64,000 nucleotides of DNA from Blakeslea trispora. Lineage: Eukaryota > Mucoromycota > Mucoromycetes > Mucorales > Choanephoraceae. Shown here piece after piece: positions 19,566 to 33,146 of the stretch. The number at the start of each line of letters is the position of its first letter. The stretch's first letter is position 1. The position numbers and the translations under genes are program-made. A model generated the notes under the pieces. It saw only the letters and a program-made list of their open reading frames with translations. It was not told the origin of the DNA and made no database searches. The stretch spans positions 248,001 to 312,000 of the forward strand of contig JAIWNE010000018.1 in NCBI GenBank assembly GCA_025331445.1, written 5' to 3'.

Positions 19566-22362
19566 ATGTCATTAAAATTGATGCAACCACTTAAAAGCTT
19601 GGTTGATAACCAAATTCTGACTCCTCTAGAAGATCCTTCGCCTATCACTCAAGAAGCTGAAAATAAGTTCCTAGTTCAGGACTTGAGTGATGATGAACAT
19701 GATAATACTAATATGCGCCAAGATGTAAAGGCAATGGTGTCTCATAGAGTCTATCCATACTCAAAAGATGCTTACAAGAAGAAGAGAGTATCTAGGTTGG
19801 GACCGTTCCTACTTCTCAAAACACTAGGAGTAGGCGAATTCGGAAAAGTCAAGCTTGCAAGACATATTGAAACTGGACAGATTGTAAGGCAAAAATAACC
19901 GAAAATTACACACTCGTAAAACTGATTAGCCCCTCCCTCTCTCTGTCTAGGTAGCTATCAAACTGGTAAAAAGAGAAAATATCGATTCTTCTCAACTTGA
20001 CAAAATCCAAACCGAAATCAATATCCTCAAGGTAACTAAGACTCCCTTGCATGCAAAAACAAGACAAACAAACAAAATCATATGCTTTTGTAGACATTGA
20101 ATCACCCTTACATTGTTAAATTGCTCAGTGTGAATGAAACCACTAGTAGCATTGGTATGGTTCTTGAGTATGCTCCAGGTAAACGTCCCCTCTTGCTACT
20201 ACTCGATCCACTTTTTTTAAAACCTAAAAGGTATTAGGTGGTGAATTATTTGAATACATCTACAAGGAACGTTACCTAAAGGAAGAAGAAGGGCGCCGAT
20301 TGTTTGCTCAATTGATAAGCAGTGTTTATTATATGCATAAGAAAAACATAGTTCATCGCGATCTCAAATTAGTAAGTCTGATTTTTCCTTATTGATAGAC
20401 CAAGAGATGAACAGGTAGAATAGGAAAACATCCTTCTGGACCATCAACGCAACATCATAGTCACTGACTTTGGTTTTGCCAATCAATTTACTGCGACAAC
20501 GGGCAATTTGATGTCAACCTCATGTGGATCGCCAGTGTACGCAGCCCCTGAACTTGTGATGACAGGAAGGCACTATGTTGGTACCAGTGTAGACATTTGG
20601 TCTTGTGGTATTATTCTTTATGCTATGCTTTGTGGCTACTTGCCCTTTGATGATGATGTCAAAAATCCTAATGGGGACAATATTGGGCGTCTTTATCGTT
20701 ACATTATGTCGCACAAACCTAAATTTCCTCAACACTTGTCTTACGATGCCATAGATATTATCAGCCAGATGCTTGTGCCTGATCCTAACGAACGATGTGA
20801 TATTGAGACAATCATCTATCATCCTTGGTTAGAAGATCACAGGGAGGAAGCTTTCAAGAGTGTTACATCATTCGAAGAAGAGGCCAAAATGAAAAAGATG
20901 AGGCTGCTTGAAGGAATTGAGTCAACTACTCATCTCGATCTTCTGACTGAACATTGTTCTACCTTATCAGAAGAAATACGTGAGCAGAGTGACCATGAGC
21001 CCTATTCTAGCGCATCTTCGTCTTATATGTACTCATCTTCTTACACGAAAGAGGATGACAAAGAAAGTCAATGCCAACAGCAGAACGAACTTAGTATTAG
21101 TGATGAAGTTGTCATCGTACAAATACCATCGTCTCAAAGCCAAGATCAACAAAAGACAGAAGAAGAAGAAATAAAGACACCTACTGAAGAGGACAAAAAG
21201 GAAGCAGAAGCAGAACCTATCAGCCAACCAGTTGCGATAGATTCGGAAATTGCCATGTCAGTAAAAGAATCGCCTGATATAAAGTCGATAGAAAAAAGCC
21301 AGCATATGGATGACGATACAATACCTGAGCAATTGCCAAATAAACCTTCGCAAATTCAACCTTTATCCTTGAGAGCAAAGTTACTCTCGACAGTAAAAAG
21401 GCGATCTGCAAACTCTAGTACACCTTCAATTAAACTGATGAGCAACGAGAAACCAGTAAATAGGAGTCGTAATACATGGCAACATATGATTCATCGCAAT
21501 TCAACTAAAGAAGCTACTGCACCAGTTACACCACCCCTCTTAATAGAGCAATCTAAAAGTGAGAGACTTATTTCTTGGTTAAAAAAACCTAAAGCCCAAA
21601 GCAAAAGTAGGTTTTCTTTAAACAGGCTTTACCTCGAGTACTAATCAAACTAAAATTTAAGGTCTTGTGGATGAAGGTAGAACAAGAACGAATTCAAACA
21701 AAAAGAGAACTGAAAACAAGGCTGGTCAAGAAAACGTTAAACTTACCAAAATAAACAAGATACCCGAAGAACCCTCTACCACTACTGTTGCCGACCCATT
21801 CGTTAGACGCTTAAAGCAAGACAATTTGAATGCCAAGTTACAATCTGAGCAACAACCAGTAAGACAGAGGACATGGAGTGAATCAGATGAGGCATCGACC
21901 AATCTAGAGCTACGTATCCATACCGGTCCTATGAATCGCTCTGTGCTTACTTCCAAACCTCCTATGCACGTCTTGCTAGAAATTACGAGGGCACTGCTAA
22001 TTCTTGGGATTGAAGTTGAGAACATTGGCGGCTATAGACTGCTCTGTACTCGTCCATCTGAACTTAAACGTAACGAAATTGAAGACAAGCTAAATCATTT
22101 ATCTATCAGCTGCAATGATCTTGGACTATCGCAGCCCATTTATGCACACCCTAGTATTGATGACGGGAGCACAATACAATTCTCTGTGGAAATTTGTCGC
22201 TTTGAAAATCTTTCAGGTCTGTTTAGTGTTGACCTTCAGTGTCTTTCAGAAGGTAATTTGTCAGGATATCAGTTTGTCGGGCAGAAATTATTAAGTTTGT
22301 TACATTTTGGAGATGTGATCCGAAACACAAACTTTAACTTATCACCCAAAAATGACAACTAA
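19566..22362 (+). CDS. Kin4-like Ser/Thr protein kinase with C-terminal KA1-like region
   Basis: Exons 19566-19883, 19951-20031, 20094-20178, 20238-20371, 20424-21606 and 21662-22362 give 833 residues. Kinase core: GPFLLLKTLGVGEFGKVKLA (P-loop), VAIKLVKRE (catalytic Lys), IVHRDLKL (loop), VTDFGFAN (Mg-binding DFG) and YAAPEL (APE). The segment NPNGDNIGRLYRYI after the F-lobe is characteristic of the fungal Kin4/Frk1/Ppk1 branch of CAMK-like kinases; yeast Kin4 guards spindle position. A long, charged, Ser-rich region follows. The last 150 residues (LLEITRALLILGIEVENIGG through YQFVGQKLLSLL) resemble a KA1 membrane-binding domain. The last intron has a perfect TACTAAT branch sequence. Subfamily is likely, not certain. 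Confidence 0.88.
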
Positions 22363-23744
22363 TTTAGCTTTGTCATGTGTATATGTATTTAAAGAAAATA
22401 AAGTTAGTTTGTAGTATAAACCAAACTAAAGAGAAAATTGTAGCTTGTTCAGCTTCTTGACGATTTTTTTAATACCTGCCAAACAAAAGACATCAGCAAA
22501 TTAATGCTAAATTCGATCGAGCAAGAAAGAAGAAATGGTGCTTTGTTGATCAAAATCTGTAACCAAGTCGAAACCTAATATCATGCTTCTAGACTAATTT
22601 GTCTCTGTTGAACATCTGCTAGGCAACAGATTAGAGGAGTAAATGACTGCAAAATATTAGAGGAGTGAGGAGAGATTTGTAGCTTGGACGATCTTTTCGA
22701 TAACATGTATTCACTTTGTTTAGAATGCATTTGTTCATTTTCTCAAAGATGAAATTGTTTGTTGATTGAGCATCAAATTAAAAAAGAAAACAAGAAAAAT
22801 GATTCATTATGATTCTACAATTGATTAGTTTGAAGAAAGAGAGTACCAAGTTGCAGGATAAAACGAGACAATCTTCAACAAAATTGGTCACATTTAACGT
22901 TGTAACAAAGTAGACCAAACAAGCTTTCAATGACCAATGCATCGCGATGATTATTGCCCTCTCAATAAATACAAGATTCTTGCATAGCAAGAATCAAAAG
23001 CACTATTGCAAACAGATAATTTCATCAAAGCTCTTACATAACTACTTGGAAATATTCGCATGATACAAGTGCACCAAGCCTTTGCATCTAACAAAAAGTT
23101 AGGTTTTCATTTCACAACCTTTATATCCTTCATTCTCTATCAGGTCAAGCAGTTGGTTTTTTGTTTACTTTATTACCTTTCCTCGTTTTGATCGATTTCT
23201 ATGTCTTCGGGTAAAAAAGAATGATTTTTGAAGATGGGGTATATCTGATGCATACAGTACAAAAATGTTTCGCTATATTCAAAGTGACAAGTCATCCCTC
23301 TTGGGCTCCTGATGGAACCAAGTCTACATTTGTATAATTCACAAGGATCAATGTACTACAGATTGCTCCTTACTGCCTAAATTTGGACTTTTTTTGTTAC
23401 CCCTGGACACGCTAGTTACAGAGAGCCAAATATCACTCAAATAAACGATCTTGAAGCTCGACAAACTGGTTTGTATCTAGTATAATTTTATTTTTGATGG
23501 AGAAGAAATTGATGTAGATCAATTATGAATATATTGTGCAGCATCCGTTCCTGAAATATTTGGAGCGTGCTGAATAAATACATGAACATAAGCATATGAA
23601 ATGAGTAAATCCAAACATTAAAAAATCAGATAGACAAGTATATGAACAGCTGTATTTATATATATATATATTATGAGTATAATTAAGAAGGCAAGACAAA
23701 TGAATGTGGGTAATGAAAGTTAATGGAAAGGGAGAAATGTAGCT
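22363..23744. other. Convergent intergenic region
   Basis: Lies between the 3' ends of the kinase gene and SRE1. AT-rich, with an (AT)n tract at about 23657-23672. No gene-like frame. Confidence 0.45.
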
Positions 23745-26700
23745 TTATGCCAAGCCATGTAGGATAGAATGCGCTCTATCAGCTTTCTTGATGTATAACT
23801 GACGATTGCTCGTTTTTTCTTCAGTTGATAAATGATCCAAGTCTTCTGTATCGGAGAGATCGCAAGCTGAGTCTGCGTCTCCAGAATGGTGGGCAATAAA
23901 TCTACCAAGACGGCTAAGGCGATCAATGATGAACTGATTCTGATTCAGTGTCTGTAAACAAGGGAATCGAACCATACGACGCAAGTTTAACGTGGTTTCA
24001 CGAATTTCTTCATCTATGAGTATTTCTTTTTCTTGAGAAATATCCAAAGTCATTGCATTAATCCATGATTCAAGGCTAACAAAAGAGACTACAAACTCTG
24101 CAAACGCCATAGCAGTGCACTCCAAGCTTGCTTCTTCATCTTCATAACCAATATTGGCAGAACGTAGCTTGTTTTGAAGCTTACGGGTAGCTAAACGAAG
24201 CGTTTCTGCATTTTCAAGTTCGGCAAATCCTTGTCTTTGCTTCTCAGCGTCATTGCTCTTTAGCAAAGCTGCTCCTACTAACAAATGAATAATAGTCTTC
24301 TTGGTTAACTCATCAAGTTGATTTGAGGTCTTCTTTTGTGACACAGTAGTAGCTTTACAAGTGATAGATCGGGGCACGCATTGGATAAGAGAGGGAAGCC
24401 ATTTTTCGACTTGTTCGAGATCATTCTTCCAAAGAGCTTCGGAGATGGCGCCAACTATACTAAGCCAGTGTGCTAGTCTTTGTTGGTTTGTGTTATCATC
24501 ACTTTCTGTTGAAGCTGGCTCTGCAAGCAACATGATGTCAACGAAAGCAGTTTCTGGCCAATTGTTATTGTTCAGATTTCGACTTTCACTACGCAGTGTA
24601 AAATTACTGATCAAGCGATCAAATTGAACACAAAGATGGTCTAACAAATGAAGGGTTGACAGGAGAGCGATAGGCACTGTCACAGGAGCAGTATAGGACA
24701 AACTCAAAACATGCTGATTGTTTGAGGGGCTCAAGTCGTCACGCATTGAATTTTGACTATGTAAGATGTCAATGGCCTCAGACCAAGCACGGGAAAGACG
24801 TATTTCCTCGATTAAATTGCATCTGGTTTCAGAATCTGACCAAGCAAGAGATTGCATCCAAATAGTGCTTTCTTCTATAATACCACCGTCACGATTGCAA
24901 CTATCCTTGCTACTGTTCACTGCATGCTGCCAAAGGTAATTGAAAAGCTTCTCGGCAATAGAAGCCTTAGGAGCAATCAAGAATACTTGCATGGCAGCAG
25001 TAGCATAAGCTCGAGCTTGAATTTGGCTTACATCATCATGAATATCTTCATCAAGTACATCGACTAAGTTTACCATGCGCAGACAGCTATAAAGTGAAAG
25101 CATTCGAGAGACGTAAGGGGAGCCACCTACGCACCTGGCTTCATTTAGCTTGATCCATTTGCAGACCTTGGTCCATTCTTCTTCTGGCGAAACATCATCT
25201 CGATCGCCGTACATTATCTCATAGCCGAGAACATGACGGGAGAAAATGCGAGAAATTTCTCCTAGGAGACAGAAAAATAAACTAAAGGAGTTGGAAGGCA
25301 GGTCGTCGTCATCTTGGCTTCTAATGGATTTTTCTAATAGAGCATAGACTTGTCTGCATTTTAGGTCACCTGGTGTAACTGTGCTATTGAGGATTTCTTT
25401 TTGGGCAGAAGACGTTGTGCGTCTGAATTTTTGTACACGCTTCAACTTTAAAGATGAGCCAATAAACATCGACTTAAGATAAGGTAAAATAAGTTGAATG
25501 ATACAGACAACGAAGACGATTGTTCGGATGATAGACCTAGTTTCAAGTTATGAGTTTACAAAGCACAGACTAAACAAAAAAAAAAGCAGGGTGCACATAC
25601 CATATATCGTTTGACTCAAACAAGGCAAAATAGGAACCAGGAGCACTGCTTGCATAGTTCGAATTTTGAGGTGATTGCGGATGATCGACAATAGGTGCTG
25701 TTCTGGATACATGATGATGCGCTTGATATTTTTCGGATGTAGGTCCTGTGGTCAAAGGAGATGTGGAAAAGAAGGTGATACACATAAACAAAGCCATGAA
25801 AACCCGATTGGACATAGCTGGTGGAGTTACCGGGTCGAATGAACCTGGTGAACTCGATGAAGATTCGTATTCGTCAGAGTGATCATGCGAAGAATTATTA
25901 TTATGACGAGCACGCTTTCTGTTAGCTAGCTTGCGTTGATGCTCTTTTTGCTTCTGCATTTGCCTGTCTAATATCTGCTGTTGACGAATTTCTTTTTCTC
26001 GCTGTTGTTTTTGTATATGATAACGTTGCAGAACATCTTGGCCTCCGGGAAGTTGACTAAGGATGTGTTGTAATGTTTGATTTTCGCGGCGAACATCTTC
26101 ACCTGTCTTCTTCAAATGATTAATATATTCTGTTGCCTTTCTCAAGATAGTCGCCTTATTGAGCTTTGTAGCTACTGCAACACCATCGAGAAATTCTTCA
26201 CCATCTTCGCCCTCGTCATCTTCATCCTCCCGGTGAGAACGCTTTCCTGAACGGCTGTCTTTTACTTTGGCATATAATAGAGCAGGTACAGCATTCTTGA
26301 GTTCAGCAATACGATCATTGATATTATTTCGATAACGTCTTTCAATGGCGTTGTGCGCTGTTTTTTTGTGTTGGCGGCCTACAGGTGGTGTTGGCGTGTT
26401 GAGGGCTGCATTAACTGCATTGCTAATTATACTATTCGATTTTAATCGCTGAATGGGCACTTTTGCTATAATAGAAAGAATAGGTTAGATTTAATTGGTT
26501 AAGGCGATTTCCTTTTTTTTTTTAGATACCTTGTGTTGGATCAAAAGGAGGTACTATAGAAGGTGAATTCCAATTTGTAGAATCTAAAATAGATGTTGGG
26601 GTTTGTATAATATTCATGGATATTTTGTCATCCACCGCTGGTTGAAATAATGCAATATCAGGCTGAGCCGGTTTTGAAGTTAAAGAAGAAGAAGGGTTAG

Positions 26701-27160
26701 GCTGTGGGTTATGTGGAGGAGAGTAAGGTAGTGATTCTGGACTAGCATATTCATGTTTGATATTTGTGCTATTGCTATTATCATTATTCAAGTTGCTGTT
26801 CCAGTTTGTATCAAGCATTTGCTTTGGTTGTTCTTGTGAAGGCGGCAACAAATTTGCTAGAGGCTCGTAAAGTAGAGCGGATTGATCATTGATATTGTTA
26901 CTAGCTATCATATCGTTGCTCATAAAAATTGGCTGCGCCTCCTGGCTTCTTATTGTATTACTCGTAGTGTTGAATAGTTGGTTGTCTACGGCCAGATATT
27001 TATCAAAATCTTGCCATGATTCTTGTTGTAATGCTGCTTGTGCTTGTTGCTGTAATTCCATATCAAACTGAGAAAGCGAAAAAAAATTGGAGGGCTCTTC
27101 ATCTAGGCCTTCGTTCGCTTCTGCAAATAGGTCCAAGGAGAGTGGTGCAAACGATTCCAT
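23745..27160 (-). CDS. SRE1: Sterol regulatory element-binding protein (SREBP/Sre1)
   Basis: Exons 27160-26530, 26465-25601 and 25536-23745 give 1095 residues. An acidic, Gln/Asn-rich activation region occupies residues 1-210. The bHLH-zip is at about 243-350: KKTAHNAIERRYRNNINDRI carries the Tyr that sets SREBPs apart from other bHLH proteins. An acidic insertion (REDEDDEGEDGEEF) widens the loop before TKLNKATILRKATEYINHLK. Two membrane segments follow, RVFMALFMCITFFS and IIRTIVFVVCIIQLILPYL; the second appears only after joining exons 2 and 3. The 570-residue C-terminus corresponds to the regulatory Sre1_C domain that pairs with Scp/SCAP. Expected as an ER hairpin precursor, cleaved to release the nuclear factor controlling sterol and hypoxia genes. 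Divergent from the Ras GEF gene. Confidence 0.93.
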
Positions 27161-28194
27161 TACTATTAATGTTTCTATTAACAACAGAAAAAAAAGGGAA
27201 AAAAAGTATAAATCCAGACAGAATGCTAACTTTCTGTGCTGCCAATTGAAAGTCAGAAAATGGCCTGATTATTTGACACAAATTTACAATTGAGTAATAG
27301 TTTGCGCACACACTTTTTTAAAATACATCTACTTTTACACCCATTTTTTTTTTAAAAAAAAGTACACCCACTTTACATCCGCTTATTACACCCATTTTAT
27401 ATACTTTGAATTTGAATATGAGTAATCAAAGCGAACCCAAAAGTAATCAACACGAGTTTGTTGGTCCTGAGGATGGTAATAAAGAAATAAAAAAAAAAAG
27501 ATCCTAGGTACAACAAACTAACTGCTGAACTAAACCATAAAAGTTTCAAAAAATGAGTGCAAGGAATAGGTTGTGTTTGAAGAGCAGATGAAGAGTATTA
27601 CTATTGACTAAATGGTTACCACTTCAAAAGAGGTACAAAAATACTCTACAGTTGAAAAGTACCACAAAAAAAGGAATGGCCTCAAAAACCACGTGGTATC
27701 ATTTCAAAGCTTTGTCAAAGATAACAAATACATTTTGTTTTAGCAAACAAAGAAGCTTGCCCGTCTCTGTAAATAAAGTTGACACTCTCCAGCTTGACAA
27801 GCGATGAGCTCATCTCACAAATATTTGACTAGATCAACATTTCTGTATGACACATTTCCAATATTTGATACAATTTTCGTTATTATTTTAGAAAAACATA
27901 TACAGAGTATTTATGTGTAAGACAAAATAAAATAGAACCCATTTTTTTTTTTTTTTTGCTAGTATCGCACTTTGTTTTCAAGGATTGGTTGACTTTATTA
28001 GATGGATCCTAAATTAGCAGTGCCATGACTGTAAATTGAAAAAGCCATTTATCAGAAACAGCGGAGACTATAACGGACTTTTTTGTCTAACGTATAAAAA
28101 AATATCCTTTTTCTTTTATGTTCCTTGTAATTTGGCTTTTTTTCCTCTCTACCTGTATAACACATACTAATAACATCTTAAGCTACATGCTGAT
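27161..28194. promoter_or_regulatory. Divergent upstream region of SRE1 and Ras GEF
   Basis: A 1.03-kb shared upstream region. It contains repeated ACACCCA(C/T)TTT motifs (27336-27405, four near-copies) on the SRE1 side, a candidate cis element, and a T16-17 run near 27942-27958. No coding frame is supported. Confidence 0.4.
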
Positions 28195-31100
28195 ATGGCT
28201 GCAACAGCCAAGTTCCCAAAAATTATATGCAGAGTGAAAGCACTTTACGCTTTCTATTCCACAGAAAAATCATCTTTATGTTTTGAAAAAGACGAATACA
28301 TTGACGTCCTATCGCAGCTTGACTCTGGCTGGTGGGATGGTTGGTGCAAAGGCAACCGAGGATGGTTTCCTAGTAACTATGTGCAGATCGTTGAAGTCAA
28401 CCCCGAATTCACCGGCAACAAGAAGCAAGCAAATCAGCTTTTAAACAGCAATAGAAAATCAATTCCTCGACACCGAACTCAAGAAAGTGATGAAAGTGAA
28501 GAGGATAGCAGAGCCTTTGAAATGAAGAACAAGAGACTTAGTAGAATATCAAGACCGAACTCATTGACACTCTCTCATTCTTCAAAGCCGAAACAATACA
28601 GATATCCGGTCTATACTAATCCACTATCATCTGTTTATCATGAAGAGGAGAATCAGCAACGAGACAATGAGAATTTGCCAGAAGGTTGGACTCTGCAGAT
28701 TGCTGATGATGGTTTTACGAAGTTTTACTTTAATCAACAGACAGGTGGTTTACGATGGAATCATCCTGGTATCCTAGACTCAGATGATGAGAATTACACA
28801 AGTGCAGAAGAGTATGAAACCAGTAGTCGATATTCAGACCGAACTTCATTATACCACAAGGAAAGCCATCCACTTGATAGTTTTGATGATTATAGCGAAT
28901 TTGGCAGACCTGCAAAGAGCACCAAACAAAACGTTTCTTCGGCCGTAAATGAAGACCCTCAAGTCAATGTAACTAGTCAATTAATTTTTTTTTATTCTTG
29001 TGTCATTTATGCTAATACAAAAATTAGTTGATGAGCTATTGGACAAAACGAACTACTCCTCAAGGAAAGATTTACTACGGTAATTCAATCACTAATGAGA
29101 CGACATGGAATTATGATGATATAGACCCTGCTACCGGCCGTTTGGTAGATAGACATATGACATGTTGAAAGTGATCGAACTCTCCTAATTTTCATCCTTT
29201 TTATAGAAAAAAAATCAATCAGTCGATAGCGACATTGATACAAAGAAAGTTCCTGAACTAGGCGACAAACTCACTGATAATTCAGAAAAGCCTGCCAACA
29301 ATCCCTTGAACTTAATCGGAGACGAAGATGAGCCTATGACATGGAAGAGTATTGCCATTGAAATAGCGCAAGCTGTACAAAATTTAAACAAAGCAGTTGC
29401 ACAAGGCGAAAATGCAATTATCTATCGGCAAAAGATATCGAATGTCGTAGATGCTGTTCGTCTCATGCTTTATTCCTCGCGTTCTGTCGATAAAGACTCA
29501 CCGCATCTACAAGATCCCGAAATCAAAGAGCCTCTTCGTGTGGTTCTGTCTTCCTTGGCTAAACTTATTTTGTCAGCCAAGGTTGTCAATGATTCAAACC
29601 TTGACGTAAATAGTAAAGTGCAACGTGATGCTGGAGATGTTTTGAACGCTGTTAGAAAGTTCGTCCTTGTTTGCCAAACAAAAAACATTGCAATAGAGCA
29701 AATCAATCCTAAATTCGTTGTGATTCACGACGATCTTCATGCTGATGCAGGTTTAGAAGACAACATCAAATTGGAAGGCAGAAGAAAGAGTAGCACAAAC
29801 TTAGTTGCACAATCGAAAGCTAAATACCCATTGAATCAAGACCTAATTGTCAGCTTACAAACACATGCTAAACAAATCATTGGTTCTACAGACGCTTTGT
29901 GCAAAGCTTCGTCTTACATTTATACTTTAGAACAAAAGCAGGGCGATCAACAGATATCTTCTATTGAAGAATCTTCTGGCGTGTTAGATGCCAGAGCTAG
30001 ATCGAACGTTATTTTGCTATTTCAAAATCTCTCATCTCAAATTGGAGGTTATCTTGCTATTTTGGGCGATGTCGACATAAGCCATGCTGAAGCAGCTCAA
30101 ATTCAATCGCTGCCCAAGTTTCGTAGCAGCAAACAGAAACTATACAATTATGTTGGGTTGCTCTTTAGTGCTGTGCAGAAACTGACCGATACACAAAGCG
30201 ACTTGACGTCGACCATTGCCGCTATAGAACAAACGGTCGCTAAAGTCGAAGATACAATCGAAAGTGTGTTTTCCCATGTGATCCAGATGGTTGGAGAACG
30301 TAAGATATGGTTGATGAAGAGTGGCGAGGGAGGTAACATACCACTTGATAGTGGTCCTCGGTCTCCTGTTCAAAGTCAGTTTGATGCAGACGCCGTTAAG
30401 AAGGTTCGTCCTCATCGGGGAAGTATCAATGAACCAGACGGCAACTCAACAGATGGGTCAACAACACCTATCCTTACACGTATTTACAATCGACCAAGTA
30501 ACCAAGCAGGTAAATCTAGAGATTGTGTTCAAGAGACTTTGATATTAATATATATATTTTTTTAAAAAAAGGTCGCTCTCTTGATAACACCGCACTTAAG
30601 CGTCAATACAGCTTTGGTCAAGGTGCAAGCAATCAAGAAAACAAGCCAGAACTATGGTTCTTGGGATATGATTATGCTGAAGATGATATTGAGTTTACTC
30701 AAGAAAAGAGCATTAGAGGCGGCACATTGCGTGCACTTGTCGAGCGTTTGACACTCCATGACTATATTGGTAATTATTTGCTTCTTCTTGATCAAAAGCT
30801 GAATAGATTTACTCATCCAGACCCTTTACATAGATATGAGTTTTATTGCCAACTTTTTATTGACTTATCGATCTTTCTGTACCACCGAGGAATTTGTTGA
30901 TTTATTGCAAGAGCGCTATAATTTGACACCTCCAGAAGAACTTACTCCAGAAGAGTTGGAGATATGGACTGATAAAAAGCAGAAACTAGTAAGACTTCGG
31001 TAAGTGATAACAAAAAAAAAGTAAGCAGAATGAGGAACTAACAAAAAGAAAATAAAGTGTTTTCAATGTGATGAAAAATTGGCTTGAAAACTACTACAAC

Positions 31101-32106
31101 GATGAAGATGAATTTATTTTGAATAAGCTTCAAGTCTTTGCAAATACTGTTATCTGCGATTCATCTTCATTTTCAGCTGAGCAGCTGAACCGTCTGATTC
31201 GAAAGAGAAGAGAATTAGATGCAAATGGAGGTGGTCTAAAGAAGCTCATTCCTAATACAATGAATGGCCCCATGCCTATCATGCCAAAAAACATGCAGCA
31301 CATTCGACTATTAGATACGGATCCTCTTGAACTGGCCCGTCAACTGACCATTTTAGACTTCAAGCTCTATAGCTCAATTAAGCCAATTGAGTGCCTTAGT
31401 AAAGCTTGGTCTAAAGATGATGCCGATGCCGTCAATGTGAAGCAATCCATCGACTATTGTAATCGCCTTACTGCTTGGGTCACAGGTAGTATCTTGAACA
31501 ACAAGGAAGCAAAGAAGCGGGTGGTTGTTATCAAACATTGGGCTCAAGTAGCTAATGTAAGTCTATCCTCTTGTTGTTATTATTTTTGCCTTACTTACTA
31601 AATGATGATATTAGCGTTGTCTCGAGTTAAATAATTACAACACATGTATGGCCATTCTGTCTGCTTTTGATAACAGTGCAATTGGAAGATTGAAAAAGAC
31701 TTGGGAACTTGTCAGTAGTCGTACTAGCAATTCACTTGCTCAGATCAGAAAGCTTATGGGATCCAATCGCAACTTTCAAGAATATCGTGTGATGATCCAT
31801 TCTGTAAACCCACCTTGTATTCCTTTCCTAGGTATTTATTTACAAGATTTGACATTTATTGAGGATGGCAACCCAGATATCTTGAAGACCTCTAAAAGCT
31901 TGATTAATTTTGCTAAACAACAAAAGTCTGCTGAAGTCATTCGGGAAATCAAGCAATTCCAATCACCTCCTTACATCTTCCAATACGTTCCTGAAATTCA
32001 GGACTATATTAAATACCAGCTAGAAACTAGCAGAGATGTAGACTTTTTGTATGAAAAAAGTTTAGAGCTTGAGCCTAGAGCTGCACCTATTGATAGTGCA
32101 GCATAG
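28195..32106 (+). CDS. Cdc25-type Ras guanine nucleotide exchange factor (SH3-WW-WW-RasGEF_N-RasGEF)
   Basis: Exons 28195-28968, 29028-29144, 29207-30509, 30572-30769, 30834-30999, 31058-31556 and 31615-32106 give 1182 residues. Order: SH3 (about 10-65, ALYAFYSTEKSSLCFEKDEY .. GWFPSNYV), first WW (about 163-192, LPEGWTLQIADDGFTKFYF), second WW (about 260-290, SYWTKRTTPQGKIYYGN .. TTWNY), a helical region, RasGEF_N (SIRGGTLRALVERLTLHDYI, then FIANFLLTYRSFCTTEEF, joined only by splicing 30770-30833), and the catalytic CDC25 domain (DPLELARQLTILDFKLYSSI .. FLGIYLQDLTFIEDGNPD). It should load GTP on Ras at the plasma membrane, feeding cAMP/growth signalling. SH3 plus CDC25 fits yeast Cdc25; two WW domains are an addition. 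Converges with MOCS2B. Confidence 0.93.
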
Positions 32107-32652
32107 AATGAGGACTAGGTCTCTTCTCGTCTGCTCATCTTGGCGTACTCCTATCTGTATCTCTTTCTCTTTTGTATCATAATAAACCTCCCAGTGTTTA
32201 ATGTTGTATTTATAGAAAATTACATGTCTGTTCATCTTTTTCAGTAAAGAAAATCGAAAGTATCTAGTGCATGCGATAAACTAGCGATATGTCAAGCAAC
32301 AAGTTATACACAGCCGAGCAAAGAAAATCAATATTTTCTTGCAAATCTTGTTCAGAATTGAATCAAGCTTATGTATGTTACTTTATTCAAGCAAGACTAT
32401 AAACCCATTCGCAAACTAGGTAAGGGGGTGAGATTGTAACGGTTTAGACTGAGCTTGATGACAGCATTAGAATTACCAGACATTCATCCACGTTGCTTAA
32501 TGGTACCAGATAGAATGGCTTTTTATTGTTAATTACTCTTTGAATTTTTGCCATGCAGCATACATACTTTTTCTATTACAAGCTCTGCAACGCACACAAT
32601 CTAAAAAAAGGGGGCGAGCTTCTTCAATTGTTTGATGAAGTCTGTTTAGAAC
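32107..32652. other. Convergent intergenic region
   Basis: Spacer between the 3' ends of the Ras GEF and MOCS2B genes. Nothing gene-like beyond untranslated sequence. Confidence 0.4.
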
Positions 32653-33146
32653 TCAGCGCTTTTCACATCCTGCACAGGAGCCTTTCCAGACACTACCATC
32701 TTCGTATACTTCTTTTTTCCAAATGGGACACCGAGCCTTCAATTCATCAATAAGATAACTCACAGCATTCAACGAGTCTGCCCTATGTGCTGATGAAGTT
32801 GCTATAATGACGCTCACTTTGCCTACAGGAACAACACCCGTTCTATGATAAATTGCGACATGTTTTAGGTCCCAACTCTCACGGGCTTCTGTTATCAGTG
32901 CATTTAATAGCTTCTTGGCCATGGGTGTATAAGCCTCGTATTCTAGTTCAATGACTCTTTTGCCTTTTGTAAAGAAATTAAAGATCCATTTCCAGAATAG
33001 TTTAAAGTGTGTATCTCACCTTCAAATGTATCTCGTGTTGTTCCAGAGAAAGTGCTTATAGCACCTGCTGAGTCGTCCTGAACGAGATTGACAACTTGAT
33101 CAAGAGACGGAAGTTCCTCACTTGAGATCTCAACTATGTTCTTCAT
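32653..33146 (-). CDS. MOCS2B: Molybdopterin synthase catalytic subunit (MoaE/MOCS2B)
   Basis: Exons 33146-33020 and 32963-32653 give 145 residues, the usual MoaE length. It inserts the dithiolene sulfurs into precursor Z (cPMP) together with the small MoaD/MOCS2A subunit, for nitrate reductase-type and other molybdoenzymes. Signatures: GAISTFSGTTRDTFEG, then across the splice KRVIELEYEAYTPMAKKLL, HVAIYHRTGVVPVGKVSVII, SSAHRADSLNAVSYLIDELK, and PIWKKEVYEDGSVWKGSC with the catalytic Lys region. The 56-bp intron falls at FEG/KR. No fused MoaD domain is present, so the small subunit must be encoded elsewhere. Confidence 0.93.
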
